Below, one piece after another: positions 25,342-33,999 of a DNA stretch of 64,000 bases. Position numbers and translations under genes: made by a program. Source of the DNA: Amycolatopsis sp. NBRC 101858. Lineage in GTDB: Bacteria > Actinomycetota > Actinomycetes > Mycobacteriales > Pseudonocardiaceae. Position 1 is the first letter of the stretch; each line of letters opens with the position of its first letter. The DNA is taken from the NCBI RefSeq assembly GCF_030269325.1, contig NZ_BSTD01000006.1, positions 434,001-498,000 of the forward strand. Reading direction: 5' to 3'. The notes under the pieces were generated by a model. The model did not search any database. It had not been told where the DNA came from and was given only the letters and a program-made list of their open reading frames with translations.

Positions 25342-26709
25342 CACCCGCGCCGCGGTCGCCGTGGCCCAGCGGCCCGTCGTCACCAGGCCCAGTGCGAACA
25401 CCACCGCTCCGCAGCCCGCGACGATCAGCCACACCACCCGGCCCGTGCCCGCCGGCGTCCCGGCGCTCCCCGCCACGACCGCGCCGACCACCGCCACCCC
25501 CAGCGACGTCCCGACCTGGCGGCTCGTCGACGCCACCGCCGCCGCCAGGCCGGCCTGCTCGCGCGGCATCCCGGACACCGCCGCGTTCGTGATCGGCGCG
25601 TTGAGCAGGCCGTAACCGATGCCGAAGCACACGAAACCGGTCACCACCAGCGAAATCGGCGTGTCCGGGCCGATCCCGGCCAGCACGACGCCGGCCGCGG
25701 CGATCCCGGCGCCGGCCACCAGCAGGGGCAGCCGCGGCCCGCGCGCCCCGGTCATCCGGCCCGACAGCGGCGCGCCCACCGCGGTCAGCACCGCCATCGG
25801 CAGGGTCAGCAACCCCGCGTGCAGCACCGAAAAGCCGCGGGTCTCCTGGAGGTAGAGGGTGCTGAGGAACAGGAACCCCGACAGGGCCGCGAAGCCGGCG
25901 ACCGCGGTGAGCGTCGCACCGGAGAACGGCACACTGCGGAAGAACCTGAGCTCCAGCAACGGATCCCGGCGCCGGCGCTCGTACGGCAGCAGCACCGCCA
26001 GCGCCGCCGCGGCGACCAGGAAGCAGCCCACCATCACCGGCGTGCCCGAACCGCGGCCCTCGATGATCCCGTACGTCAGCGAGACCAGCAGGACGATCAC
26101 CAGCAGCTGCCCCACCGGATCGAGGCGGCGCGGCCGCGGAGCGCGGGACTCCGGGACGAACAGCGCCGTCAGCACGATCGCGGCCACGCCGACCGGGACG
26201 TTGATCCAGAAGATCGAGCGCCAGCCCGCCCAGGCGACGAGCACGCCGCCGAGCACCGGCCCCACCGCCAGGCTCAGCCCGTTCACCCCGGCCCAGACGC
26301 CGATCGCGCGGGCGCGGTCGCGGGGGTCGGTGAAGACGTTGGCGACGATGGACAGCGCGACCGGGTTGAGCATCGACCCGCCAATCGCCTGCAGCGCCCG
26401 GAAAGCGACCAGCAGCCCGATGTTCGGCGCCAGCCCGCACAGCAGCGAGCCGAGACTGAACACCGCGAGCCCGGTCTGGAACGTCCGGCGCCTGCCGATC
26501 CGGTCCGCGGTCGAGCCGGACAGCATCAGCAGGCCGGCCAGCACGATCGTGTACGCGTCGATCGTCCACTGCAGACTCGAGACCGACGCGCCGAACTCAC
26601 GGCGGATCGACGGCAGCGCGAGGTTCACGATCGTGTTGTCGAGCCCGACGATGAACAGGCTCAGGCAGCAGGTGGCCAGGACCACCCGCCGTCGCACCGG
26701 CTGCGGCAC
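25306..26709 (-). CDS. MFS drug exporter, DHA2 (EmrB/QacA) type
   Basis: 467 aa, about 14 hydrophobic helices. Motif A is GSTADRIGRRR and motif C lies around GVNGLSLAVGPVLGGVLV; the first helix carries LDNTIVNLALP, typical of DHA2 drug:proton antiporters. Its 5' side has an AT-rich inverted-repeat operator and no regulator gene adjacent. Substrate unknown. Confidence 0.87.
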   Translation of the reverse strand: MPQPVRRRVVLATCCLSLFIVGLDNTIVNLALPSIRREFGASVSSLQWTIDAYTIVLAGLLMLSGSTADRIGRRRTFQTGLAVFSLGSLLCGLAPNIGLLVAFRALQAIGGSMLNPVALSIVANVFTDPRDRARAIGVWAGVNGLSLAVGPVLGGVLVAWAGWRSIFWINVPVGVAAIVLTALFVPESRAPRPRRLDPVGQLLVIVLLVSLTYGIIEGRGSGTPVMVGCFLVAAAALAVLLPYERRRRDPLLELRFFRSVPFSGATLTAVAGFAALSGFLFLSTLYLQETRGFSVLHAGLLTLPMAVLTAVGAPLSGRMTGARGPRLPLLVAGAGIAAAGVVLAGIGPDTPISLVVTGFVCFGIGYGLLNAPITNAAVSGMPREQAGLAAAVASTSRQVGTSLGVAVVGAVVAGSAGTPAGTGRVVWLIVAGCGAVVFALGLVTTGRWATATAARVSGPDHDDAPVS

Positions 26710-26720
26710 TGCACTCCCAC

Positions 26721-26759
26721 ATTAGTTGCACGGACAATATTAAGCACTGTACAACTAAT
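26721..26759 (-). promoter_or_regulatory. AT-rich inverted-repeat operator of the MFS gene
   Basis: ATTAGTTG (26721-26728) and CAACTAAT (26752-26759), with TTAATATTGTCC between them on the minus strand. This is one of the few AT-rich spots in the window and lies 12 bases upstream of the MFS start. TetR-, MarR- or PadR-type repressors bind such sites; none is encoded next door. Confidence 0.6.
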
Positions 26760-26775
26760 TGGGGTGGAGCCCTCG

Positions 26776-27213
26776 TCAGGCCGGGAACAGCTCCCCGAGC
26801 CGCGCCAGGGTCTTCTCGATACCGTCGGCGTTCTTGCGCGGGAACGGGCTGAGGCTGATGGCCAGCGGGAACTTCGCCGTCGACCAGTCGAACGTCTCGG
26901 TGACCTCGGTGCGGCCGTCGCCGAGGGGCTCGAGGCGCCAGCGCCAGCGGTGCCCGTTGAAGTGGCGCCAGGCGATCAGCCTGCCCTCTTCGAACTCGAC
27001 CACGGTGTTGAGGATCTTGTACGACGCGCCCATCTTCATGTCCATGCCGAACTTGGCGCCGAGCGTGAGGCGGTCCGGACCGCCCGACTGGGCGGCCCGG
27101 ACCGTGCCGGATCCGTCGATGAGCGGGTGCTGGGCCGGATCGGCGAGGAGCCCGAAGATCTTCTCCGGGGTCGTGGCGACGATCGCGGTGCGTGAGACCT
27201 GGCGGCTTCCCAT
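26776..27213 (-). CDS. SRPBCC/polyketide-cyclase-like START-fold protein
   Basis: 145 aa with the usual pattern of the fold: N-terminal strand RTAIVATTPEKIFGLLADPAQHPLIDGSG, central WRHFNGHRWRWRLEP and a long C-terminal helix. These proteins bind hydrophobic ligands in a deep cavity; the ligand is unknown. ATG at 27213 (a GTG one codon earlier is possible). Confidence 0.8.
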   Translation of the reverse strand: MGSRQVSRTAIVATTPEKIFGLLADPAQHPLIDGSGTVRAAQSGGPDRLTLGAKFGMDMKMGASYKILNTVVEFEEGRLIAWRHFNGHRWRWRLEPLGDGRTEVTETFDWSTAKFPLAISLSPFPRKNADGIEKTLARLGELFPA

Positions 27214-27227
27214 CACCCGACCCTAGA

Positions 27228-27743
27228 TCATTTGGTCGTCTTCAACACGACGGTGCGCTGGTCCAGCGGCGCCGCCAGGGCGACCGAGATGACCGGGTAC
27301 CGGATGTCCATGGTGCACATCTGGCCGGTCTGGGCCTTGGTCTCGCTCAGGTTGACGACGACGCGGTCGCCGGCCTGCTCGGTCGCCTCGCCGAGGGCGT
27401 GACCGCAGCCACCTTCCTGGGCGCGGATGTTGAGGATGGTGCCGCCGTTGGCCGTCCAGACCTCGTGCGGGTAGTTGGCGGGCAAAGCCGCGGCGTCGAC
27501 CTTGTTCGGCGGCACCGGGGTACTGCCCTCGGGCACGGTCAGCCGGGGTTTGCCCGGCGGGTTGGCCGACGGCGTCCCCGGCAGCACCGACTCACTCGGC
27601 GACGGCGACGTCGAAACGCTGCCGGTCGGTGCCGCGGAGGTTCCCCCGGCGGCGGGCTGGCTGATGGGCACGTTCTGGCCGGCGCAGGCTGTCGCCATCA
27701 GCAGCATCGCGCCTGTCCCGACCACCTTTGCTGAGTACCTCAT
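27228..27743 (-). CDS. Lipoprotein paralogue A
   Basis: 171 aa. Lipobox MATAC (Cys20), a Ser/Pro/Thr-rich linker to about residue 75, then a domain with two Cys in EGGCGHAL and GQMCTMDIRYP, ending PLDQRTVVLK. Clear paralogue of the protein at 27903-28412, which shares EGGC, EQ, GQMC, IR and RTVVL. Function unknown; the two Cys probably form a disulphide. An ECF-like promoter ends nine bases before the ATG, so the mRNA may be leaderless. Confidence 0.78.
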   Translation of the reverse strand: MRYSAKVVGTGAMLLMATACAGQNVPISQPAAGGTSAAPTGSVSTSPSPSESVLPGTPSANPPGKPRLTVPEGSTPVPPNKVDAAALPANYPHEVWTANGGTILNIRAQEGGCGHALGEATEQAGDRVVVNLSETKAQTGQMCTMDIRYPVISVALAAPLDQRTVVLKTTK

Positions 27744-27749
27744 GTCCCG

Positions 27750-27778
27750 AAGACGGAACGGGGGCCGCGAGGGGTTGC
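27750..27778 (-). promoter_or_regulatory. ECF-like promoter of lipoprotein A
   Basis: On the minus strand GCAACC (27778-27773), 17 bases, CGTCTT (27755-27750); the start codon begins seven bases after the -10. The AAC / CGTC pair is typical of ECF sigma factors, and the same elements precede lipoprotein B. Confidence 0.55.
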
Positions 27779-27846
27779 ACGGAAGATCGATTCGACTGGG
27801 AGAGCTTCCCGAGCGGCACTTTCCCGGGAAGGTGCCCGGACGTGGT

Positions 27847-27887
27847 CTGGGAGGGCGGCTCCGGGCATCCCGGAACGGCCCTCCCAG
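27847..27887 (-). terminator. Hairpin after lipoprotein B
   Basis: CTGGGAGGGC pairs with GCCCTCCCAG, with an inner TCCGGG/CCCGGA stem. It follows the stop at 27903. A further near-perfect palindrome centred on TTCCCGGGAA (27815-27836) lies between it and lipoprotein A. Confidence 0.7.
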
Positions 27888-27902
27888 CGTCCTCGAGGCG
27901 GG

Positions 27903-28412
27903 TCAGCCCTGGCGGAGGACGACCGTGCGCGTCCCGAGCGGCTCCGCCAGCGCCAGGGGGATCGTGATCTCCCTGATGTAGTCCGGGCACATCTGGCCCT
28001 TCTTCGCCGCGGTGACGGCGATCAGCACGGCCACCTGCTGCGCCGTCTGCTCACCGACGTGGGCGGAGACGCGGCGGCAGCCGCCCTCCTCGGCCTGCAG
28101 GGTCAGCGTCTTGCCGTCCACGCTCCGGACCAGGGTGCGCGGGTAGCCCTCGGGCAGCGTGCGGGCGTCGATCTGCGTCTCGGCGATGGCGTCGTCGCCC
28201 AGGGCGATGCCCTGCGTCGGGCGGCCGACCGTCTGCGACGGCGGCGGCGCGACCGTGGGCGATCCGGACACCGGCGGCGAAGCCGACGTGGTCGGCGTCT
28301 CCGGCCCCGTGCTGCTCGCGGCCGGCGCCCCCGCGCCGCTCGTCGCGGCCCCGCAGGCCGTCGCCGCGAGCAGCACCAAGCCCGTTCCCAGCAGTTTCAC
28401 CGTCGTGCGCAT
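27903..28412 (-). CDS. Lipoprotein paralogue B
   Basis: 169 aa. Lipobox LAATAC (Cys19), a long Pro/Thr/Ser linker to about residue 70, then the same two-Cys domain as lipoprotein A (EGGCRRVSAHVGEQ and GQMCPDYIREI, ending RTVVLRQG). ATG at 28412 directly behind an ECF-like -10, again suggesting leaderless translation. Tandem duplication with its own promoter on each copy. Confidence 0.78.
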   Translation of the reverse strand: MRTTVKLLGTGLVLLAATACGAATSGAGAPAASSTGPETPTTSASPPVSGSPTVAPPPSQTVGRPTQGIALGDDAIAETQIDARTLPEGYPRTLVRSVDGKTLTLQAEEGGCRRVSAHVGEQTAQQVAVLIAVTAAKKGQMCPDYIREITIPLALAEPLGTRTVVLRQG

Positions 28413-28418
28413 ACCTGC

Positions 28419-28446
28419 CAGACGGAGCGGACCCCCGCCAGGTTGC
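28419..28446 (-). promoter_or_regulatory. ECF-like promoter of lipoprotein B
   Basis: On the minus strand GCAACC (28446-28441), 16 bases, CGTCTG (28424-28419), seven bases before the start codon. Same elements as at 27750-27778. Confidence 0.55.
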
Positions 28447-28452
28447 ATCGCG

Positions 28453-29250
28453 CTAGCGATGAGCTGCCCGGCCGCGCACCAGGCCCAGCAGCAGCACACC
28501 CGCGAGGGTGACCCCGAGCAGCACGACCGTCGCCGCCGACGCGAGGAACACCTGGCCGCGGTCGGTCAGCGCGAAGATGCTCGCCGGCAGCGTGCGCCAG
28601 TCCGGCGGGTACAGCATCATCGTCGCGCCGAGCTCGCCCATCGACATCGCCAGCGCGAGGCTCGCCGACGCCGTCATCGCCGGGAGCAGCACCGGGACGC
28701 GGACCCGCAACATCACCCGCGCGGGGGACGCCCCGAGCGAAGCCGCCGCCTGCGCGAGCTGCGGGTCGACGCGGGCGAGCGCCGCCGTCACCGTGCTGTA
28801 GGCGAACGGCAGCAGGATCAGCAGGTGCCCGAGCAGCACGATCCAGCGCGTCCCGTTGAACGCCAGCGGTGGCCTGCTGAACGCCACCAGCAGGGCCAGT
28901 CCCAGCACCACCGACGGCACCGCGATCGGCAGGTGGAACAGCGTGTCGGCGGCGTGGCGCACCCGCCGCGGCGCGGTCTCGGCCGCCAGCGCCGCCCAGG
29001 TGCCGAGCAGCACCGCCGCCGCACCCGCGACCACGCCGGTCTGGACGCTGACCGACAGGCTCGCGAACGTCTCCCCCGACAGCGCGTCGGCGTAGTGGCC
29101 GAACGTCGGCCCGCCGGGCAGCACGCCGGTCCAGTGCCCGGCGACCGACGCGAGCACGATCATCACCAGCGGCGCCGCGACGACGACGGCGAACACCACG
29201 CCGAACACCAGCCACAGCAGCACCTTGCTACGCCGCGTCCACAGCAGCAC
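28453..29250 (-). CDS. phnV: ABC transporter permease, 2-aminoethylphosphonate type (second)
   Basis: 265 aa with six hydrophobic helices and the binding-protein-dependent permease motif AAASLGASPARVMLRVRVPVL. The GTG at 29250 follows GAGGAGG and overlaps the end of the first permease by 23 bases. Together with the upstream genes it forms a PhnSTUV-like importer; the substrate call rests on the hydrolase and oxidase genes in the operon. Last gene of the operon. Confidence 0.75.
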   Translation of the reverse strand: MLLWTRRSKVLLWLVFGVVFAVVVAAPLVMIVLASVAGHWTGVLPGGPTFGHYADALSGETFASLSVSVQTGVVAGAAAVLLGTWAALAAETAPRRVRHAADTLFHLPIAVPSVVLGLALLVAFSRPPLAFNGTRWIVLLGHLLILLPFAYSTVTAALARVDPQLAQAAASLGASPARVMLRVRVPVLLPAMTASASLALAMSMGELGATMMLYPPDWRTLPASIFALTDRGQVFLASAATVVLLGVTLAGVLLLGLVRGRAAHR

Positions 29251-30064
29251 CGCGACCCCTCCTCGCCAGCACCCGGTAACTCCCGTACAACAGCAGCGAA
29301 ATCGCGACGTCGACCAGCGCGACGACGCTCGCCGCCGGGAAGTCGAACGTGACGATCCCCTTGCCGTACACCAGCATCGGCAACGTCGTGACACCCTTCG
29401 CGCCGAGGAACAGCACGATGCCGAACTCGTTCAGCGCGAGCAGCAGCGTCAGGCACGCGCCCGAGGCCAGCGACGGCAGCGCCGCGGGCAGCACGACCCG
29501 CGCCAGCACCCGCCCGGGACGCGCGCCCAGCGACGCCGCGACGTCCAGGTGCACCCCCGGGACCTGGCCGAACGCCGCGAGCGCCGGGCGCATCACGAAC
29601 GGCGTGTAGAAGGTGACCTCGGCCAGCAGCACGCCCCACGGCGAGTACAGGAACCCGCCCGCGCCGAAGACGCCCGCGCTGCCGTAGAGGAACGTGAAGG
29701 CCAGTGCGATGAGGAACGACGGGAACGCGAGCACCGTGTCGACCAGCCGTGACAGCGTCCGCGCGCCCGGGAACGGGACGAACGCGATCACCAGCGCCAG
29801 GAACGTGCCGAGCAGCACGCACCCGGTCGTCGCGCCCAGCGCGAGCAGCACGGTCTGCCACGCCGCGTCCTGGAACTCGGCCGAGCCGAGCACCTCGGCC
29901 CAGACGCCCAGGCCGAACCCGGTGTCCGTGGTCAGGGACTGCCCGGCCACCAGGACCAGCGGATACCCGAAGAACACGGCCACGACCACCAGCGGCGGCA
30001 GCAGCCACAGTCCGCGGGTGGACCGCGGTCGCGTCACCACGGCTTCGAGCGCGACGCCGGTCAT
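29228..30064 (-). CDS. phnU: ABC transporter permease, 2-aminoethylphosphonate type (first)
   Basis: 278 aa, six helices; EAA-like motif DVAASLGARPGRVLARVVLP. The ATG at 30064 overlaps the ATPase stop (ATGA). It forms the membrane channel with the following permease. Confidence 0.77.
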   Translation of the reverse strand: MTGVALEAVVTRPRSTRGLWLLPPLVVVAVFFGYPLVLVAGQSLTTDTGFGLGVWAEVLGSAEFQDAAWQTVLLALGATTGCVLLGTFLALVIAFVPFPGARTLSRLVDTVLAFPSFLIALAFTFLYGSAGVFGAGGFLYSPWGVLLAEVTFYTPFVMRPALAAFGQVPGVHLDVAASLGARPGRVLARVVLPAALPSLASGACLTLLLALNEFGIVLFLGAKGVTTLPMLVYGKGIVTFDFPAASVVALVDVAISLLLYGSYRVLARRGRGAAVDAA

Positions 30065-31110
30065 GTGCCGACCTCGACCAGCGGGCAGCCGTCCGGGATC
30101 GACACGCCCACCGCCGCCCCGACGGCGAAGGTCTCGGACACCTCGGCCCGGATCGTCGCGCCGCCGGCCAGCTCGAGGTCGAGGCGGTAGCCGGTACCGC
30201 GCCACCGCACGGCCCGGACCAGCGCCGGGAGGGTGTCCGCGCCGGGTGCGCCGACACCGACGCGGTGCGGGCGGACGCCGAGGGCGACCGGGCCCGGGCC
30301 GAGGGCGCCGGTCGGCTCGGCGGTCAGCACGCGCTCGCCGAGCCGGACCGTCGCCGGCGTCCCGTGGCTGACGAGGTCGACCGGGATGAGGTTGGCCGCG
30401 CCGAGGAAGCTCGCGGTGAACTCCGTCGCGGGACGCCGGTAGAGCTGCTCGCACGAGCCCGCCTCGACCAGCCGCGCGTCGCGCATGACGGCGATGCGGT
30501 CGGCCAGCGCCAGTGCCTCGCCCTGGTCGTGGGTGACGTAGACGAGCGTCGTGTCCGGCAGTTCGGCGCGCAGCCGCAGCAGCTCGGCGATCATGTCCTC
30601 GCGCAGCGCGGCGTCCAAAGCGGACAGTGGCTCGTCGAGCAGCAGCACGCCGGGCCGGATGGCGAGCGCCCGGGCGAGGGCGACCCGCTGCTGCTGCCCG
30701 CCGGACAGCTCGCGGGGGAACCGCCGGGCGTAGGCACCCATGCCGACCAGGTCGAGGACTTCGGCGACGCGGGCAGCCACCTCGGCCCGCGGCACCCGGC
30801 GGGCCTTGAGCCCGAAGGCGACGTTGGCGTCGACGCGCATGTGCGGGAACAGCGCGTAGCTCTGCACGACGACACCGAGGCCACGCCGGTGCGGCGGCAG
30901 GTCCGTGACGTCCTCGCCGTCGAGGAACACCCGCCCCGCGTCCGGCCGGACGAACCCGGCGAGGGCCTTGAGCGCCGTCGACTTGCCGGAGCCGGACGGC
31001 CCGAGCAGGGCGAGGGTTTCGCCCCGGGCCACCGAGAGGTCCAGGGAGTCCAGCGCCCTCGTCCGTCCGAAGTGGACGGAGACACCGCGGAACTCGACGG
31101 CCGGGGTCAT
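30061..31110 (-). CDS. phnT: ABC transporter ATP-binding protein, 2-aminoethylphosphonate/iron/spermidine class
   Basis: 349 aa. Walker A GPSGSGKST at 37-45, signature LSGGQQQR at 135-142, Walker B LLLDEP at 156-161, His-loop VTHDQ, and a C-terminal TOBE-like domain of about 110 residues (from LGAANLIPVD). Domain layout fits PotA/FbpC/PhnT; the phosphonate context selects PhnT. Overlaps both neighbours by four bases. Confidence 0.8.
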   Translation of the reverse strand: MTPAVEFRGVSVHFGRTRALDSLDLSVARGETLALLGPSGSGKSTALKALAGFVRPDAGRVFLDGEDVTDLPPHRRGLGVVVQSYALFPHMRVDANVAFGLKARRVPRAEVAARVAEVLDLVGMGAYARRFPRELSGGQQQRVALARALAIRPGVLLLDEPLSALDAALREDMIAELLRLRAELPDTTLVYVTHDQGEALALADRIAVMRDARLVEAGSCEQLYRRPATEFTASFLGAANLIPVDLVSHGTPATVRLGERVLTAEPTGALGPGPVALGVRPHRVGVGAPGADTLPALVRAVRWRGTGYRLDLELAGGATIRAEVSETFAVGAAVGVSIPDGCPLVEVGT

Positions 31111-32114
31111 CGGCCGACGGCCTTCTTGTACGCGGCCAGGTCGGCGTCGAGCTTGCCGAGCACGGCGGTCCAGTCCGGCCGCCAGATCTCGACGCCGTCG
31201 AGCGCCGCCTTGATCTTCGCCGCGTTCGGCCCGGTGGCCGGGACGTCGGCGCGGCCCGGGATGCCGAACGCGTCGGCGGCCTTGCCCTGGACCTCGGGCG
31301 AGAACAGGAAGTCGAGCAGCTTCTTCGCGTCGCCGGCGTGCGGCGCGTTCGTCACGAGCCCGGCGTAGTAGGGCAACGCGAACGTCGAGCGCTCGCCGTG
31401 CGCGTCGGCCGGGAAGAAGACGTCGAACCCACCGCTCTTGGCGATCTCGGCGAGGTTCATCTGGACGTCGCCGTTGGCCACCAGCAGCTCGCCCTTGGCC
31501 ACCTTGGGCTGCAGCTTGCCGGTCGACGACGACGGCCCGGCGTTGTTGGCCTCCAGCTTGCCGAGGTAGCCGAGCGCGCCCTGCTCGCCGAGCACGTGCT
31601 GCAGCTGCAGGAGGACCGCGGTGCCGTCGCCGGCCTCGCCGGGCGTCGAGTACTGGACCTTGCCCTTGAGCTTCGGGTCGAGCAGGTCGTCCCAGGTCTT
31701 CGGGGTGGCGCCCGGGTTGCGGATGAAGCTGAGGTAGTTGTTCATCATCGCGAAGTAGCGGCCCTGCGCGTCCTTGTCGGGCACCTGGTCACCGCCCGCC
31801 GGGGTGTAGGGCTGCAGCAGGCCGGCGACGCGCTGGATGAACGGCGGCAGCGTCACGAGGACGTCGGCCTGGGTGTTGGCCTTCTCCTTCTCGACGCGGG
31901 AGGCGACCTCGCCGGAGCCGGCCGTCACGGCCTGGACGGTGATGCCCGTCTGCCGCTCGAACTCGGCGAACCGGGCGGTGTACCAGTCTTCCAGTCCGTC
32001 CACTGTGTACACGGTGACGGTCTTGCCGCCGGCCGACGCGGCACCGGTGCCACCGCAGGCGGACAGCAGGGCGAGCAGCGCCACGGCGAACGCGGTGGCC
32101 AGGGTCTTCTTCAA
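31107..32114 (-). CDS. phnS: Substrate-binding lipoprotein, 2-aminoethylphosphonate type
   Basis: 335 aa, extracellular solute-binding family 1. N-terminal signal with lipobox LLSAC (Cys20), then TVYTVDGLEDWYTARFAEFERQ, the classic first strand of this family. The TTG start at 32114 overlaps the hydrolase stop (TTGA) and has AAGGAG eight bases upstream, so the rare start is well supported. Related proteins bind ferric iron or polyamines, but the operon points to a phosphonate. Confidence 0.78.
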   Translation of the reverse strand: MKKTLATAFAVALLALLSACGGTGAASAGGKTVTVYTVDGLEDWYTARFAEFERQTGITVQAVTAGSGEVASRVEKEKANTQADVLVTLPPFIQRVAGLLQPYTPAGGDQVPDKDAQGRYFAMMNNYLSFIRNPGATPKTWDDLLDPKLKGKVQYSTPGEAGDGTAVLLQLQHVLGEQGALGYLGKLEANNAGPSSSTGKLQPKVAKGELLVANGDVQMNLAEIAKSGGFDVFFPADAHGERSTFALPYYAGLVTNAPHAGDAKKLLDFLFSPEVQGKAADAFGIPGRADVPATGPNAAKIKAALDGVEIWRPDWTAVLGKLDADLAAYKKAVGR

Positions 32115-32779
32115 CGGGGTTCTCCTTCGAGCACGGCGGGGAGTTCGGAGACGGAGCCGAGGAGGTGGGTGGCTTCGAGGAGGTCTTCGCGGCGCCCGGC
32201 ACCGGTGAGGACGCCCGCGACGACGGACGCGCCGGCGCGAAGCCCGCACAGGACGTCCGAAGGAGTGTCGCCGACGACGGCGATCCGCCGCACGTCGGTG
32301 ACTTCGAGCCGCAGCGCGGCGGTGAGCACGAGGTCGGGGAACGGCCGGCCGCGGACGCCGTCGCCGGGCGCGAGCGCGAGGTCGGCGAGGTCGCGCCAGC
32401 CGAGCGCGTCGAGGATGGCCTGCTGGGTGGCGGGTGCGAAGCCGGTGGTGAAGGCGACCTTGACGCCGTTCTCGCGCAGGCCGCGGACGACGTCCTCGGC
32501 GCCGGGGATCGGCGTGCACTCCCCCGCCTCGACGAGCTTCCCGTAGGCGGCTTCGAACGCGGAATTGGCTTGCCGCGCCCGGGTTTCGCCGCCGAGGAGG
32601 GCGCGGAAGACGGTGATCTTCGACTGGCCCATGGTGTCGGTGACGTACCGGAGCATCTCCGGGTACCGGTCCTCGGGCACGCCGGCGGTTTCGATGGCGG
32701 CGGTGAAGGCCCGCACGACCAGGCCGTCGTCGGCGACGGTCGTGCCGGCCATGTCGAGGACGACGAGTTCGGTGGTCAC
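32111..32779 (-). CDS. Phosphonatase-like HAD hydrolase (PhnX-like)
   Basis: 222 aa. HAD nucleophile Asp9 in LDMAGTT, a Lys at about 54 (TMGQSK) where phosphonoacetaldehyde hydrolase forms its Schiff base, and motif IV GDTPSD. Expected to split phosphonoacetaldehyde to acetaldehyde and phosphate; the family name 'phosphonatase-like' reflects that not all members have been tested. The GTG start overlaps the oxidase stop (GTGA). Confidence 0.8.
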   Translation of the reverse strand: MTTELVVLDMAGTTVADDGLVVRAFTAAIETAGVPEDRYPEMLRYVTDTMGQSKITVFRALLGGETRARQANSAFEAAYGKLVEAGECTPIPGAEDVVRGLRENGVKVAFTTGFAPATQQAILDALGWRDLADLALAPGDGVRGRPFPDLVLTAALRLEVTDVRRIAVVGDTPSDVLCGLRAGASVVAGVLTGAGRREDLLEATHLLGSVSELPAVLEGEPR

Positions 32780-33903
32780 AGGCCCAGCTCCCCGGCGGTG
32801 TCTTCGGCGATGGCGGGTGCGCAGGTCATGCCGCGCCCGCCCGGCCCGGTGACGAGCCACGCGTTGTCCGCGACGCGGGCGCGGTGCACGATCCGGCCGG
32901 TGTCGGCGGTCTGCGCGTAGACGCCGGCCCAGCGGCGGCGGATGCGCGGCAGCGGGCGGCCGAGCAACCCCGCGGCGACGTCGGCGAGGTGCTCGTAAGG
33001 GTCTTCGGTGACGTCGAAGGCGAAGGGCTCGTCGTACTCGTGGGTGTCGCCGATGGTGAGCGAGCCGTCGAGCCGCTGGACCAGCAGCAGCTGCATGCGG
33101 TGCGCCCGGGCGACTTCCCGTTGCGGCTGCGCGGTGTTCAGCGAGTCGAGGGAGGCGCCGCGGTAGGCGGGGTAGTAGCGGAAGCTGTCGCCGTCGGCGA
33201 CGCTCGTGGTGAGCTCTTCGCCCAGGGGCTCGGTCTGGGCCATCTGCAGCCGGACGCGCCGCACCGGCGGGTCGCCGGCGAGTTCGCGGACGAGGCCGCC
33301 GGTCCGGGCGCCGGTGCAGAAGACGACGACGTCGCCGTCGTGCCGCTCGCCGCGGTCGTCGACGACGCCGGTGCCGGTGAGGTGCCGGACCTCGCGGCCG
33401 GGCCGCCAGGTGTAGCGGCCGGTCCCGGCCAGTTCGGCACGCAGGGCGGGCTGGGCGGTGCGCGGCTCGACGGCGGCGTCACGCTCGCACTGGAGGGCGC
33501 CGAGGAAATCGCCCTTCAGCGCGGGGTTCAGCGCACGGGTCTCGGTGGCGTCGAGGAGCTGGTAACCGCGTTCGGACGCTTCGGCGCCTTCGCTGACTTC
33601 GCGCGCGACGGCGAGTTCGGCCTCGGTCCGGACGACGGTCAGCGAGCCGTTGGCGCGGAAGCCCAGGCCCGGGACGCGCTCGCCGACCCCTTCCCAGAGC
33701 GTCCGCGCCCGCCGGGCGGTGGCCAGTTCGCTCCCGGAGGCGCGGCCACCGACCCAGACGAGCCCGAAGTTGCGCACGGACGCCCCGCGCGCCTCGGGTT
33801 CGCGTTCGAGCTGGACGACGTCGTGGCCGCGCTCGACGGCCTGCCAGGCGTGCAGCGTGCCGAGCACGCCACCGCCCACGATGAGGATTCGCACGCCGCC
33901 CAC
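32776..33903 (-). CDS. FAD-dependent oxidoreductase of phosphonate operons (DAO family)
   Basis: 375 aa. Dinucleotide-binding GGGVLGTLHAWQAVERGHDVV at the N-terminus, C-terminal WAGVYAQTADTGR and GPGGRGMTCAPAIAE. This branch of the D-amino-acid oxidase family is usually found beside PhnX-like hydrolases and PhnSTUV genes. Close relatives are reported to oxidise N-alkylated aminoethylphosphonates to phosphonoacetaldehyde, which would explain why no PhnW transaminase is present here. GTG at 33903, or a second GTG at 33894. First gene of the operon. Confidence 0.78.
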   Translation of the reverse strand: MGGVRILIVGGGVLGTLHAWQAVERGHDVVQLEREPEARGASVRNFGLVWVGGRASGSELATARRARTLWEGVGERVPGLGFRANGSLTVVRTEAELAVAREVSEGAEASERGYQLLDATETRALNPALKGDFLGALQCERDAAVEPRTAQPALRAELAGTGRYTWRPGREVRHLTGTGVVDDRGERHDGDVVVFCTGARTGGLVRELAGDPPVRRVRLQMAQTEPLGEELTTSVADGDSFRYYPAYRGASLDSLNTAQPQREVARAHRMQLLLVQRLDGSLTIGDTHEYDEPFAFDVTEDPYEHLADVAAGLLGRPLPRIRRRWAGVYAQTADTGRIVHRARVADNAWLVTGPGGRGMTCAPAIAEDTAGELGL

Positions 33904-33999
33904 GCTCTCCGGAGCGCGTCAACAGCCGCTGGCCCCTCGGCGAACGCGGGGTGAAGGGCCGCCCAATATTGGACCGGATGAGTTACCGGCTCGTTATCT

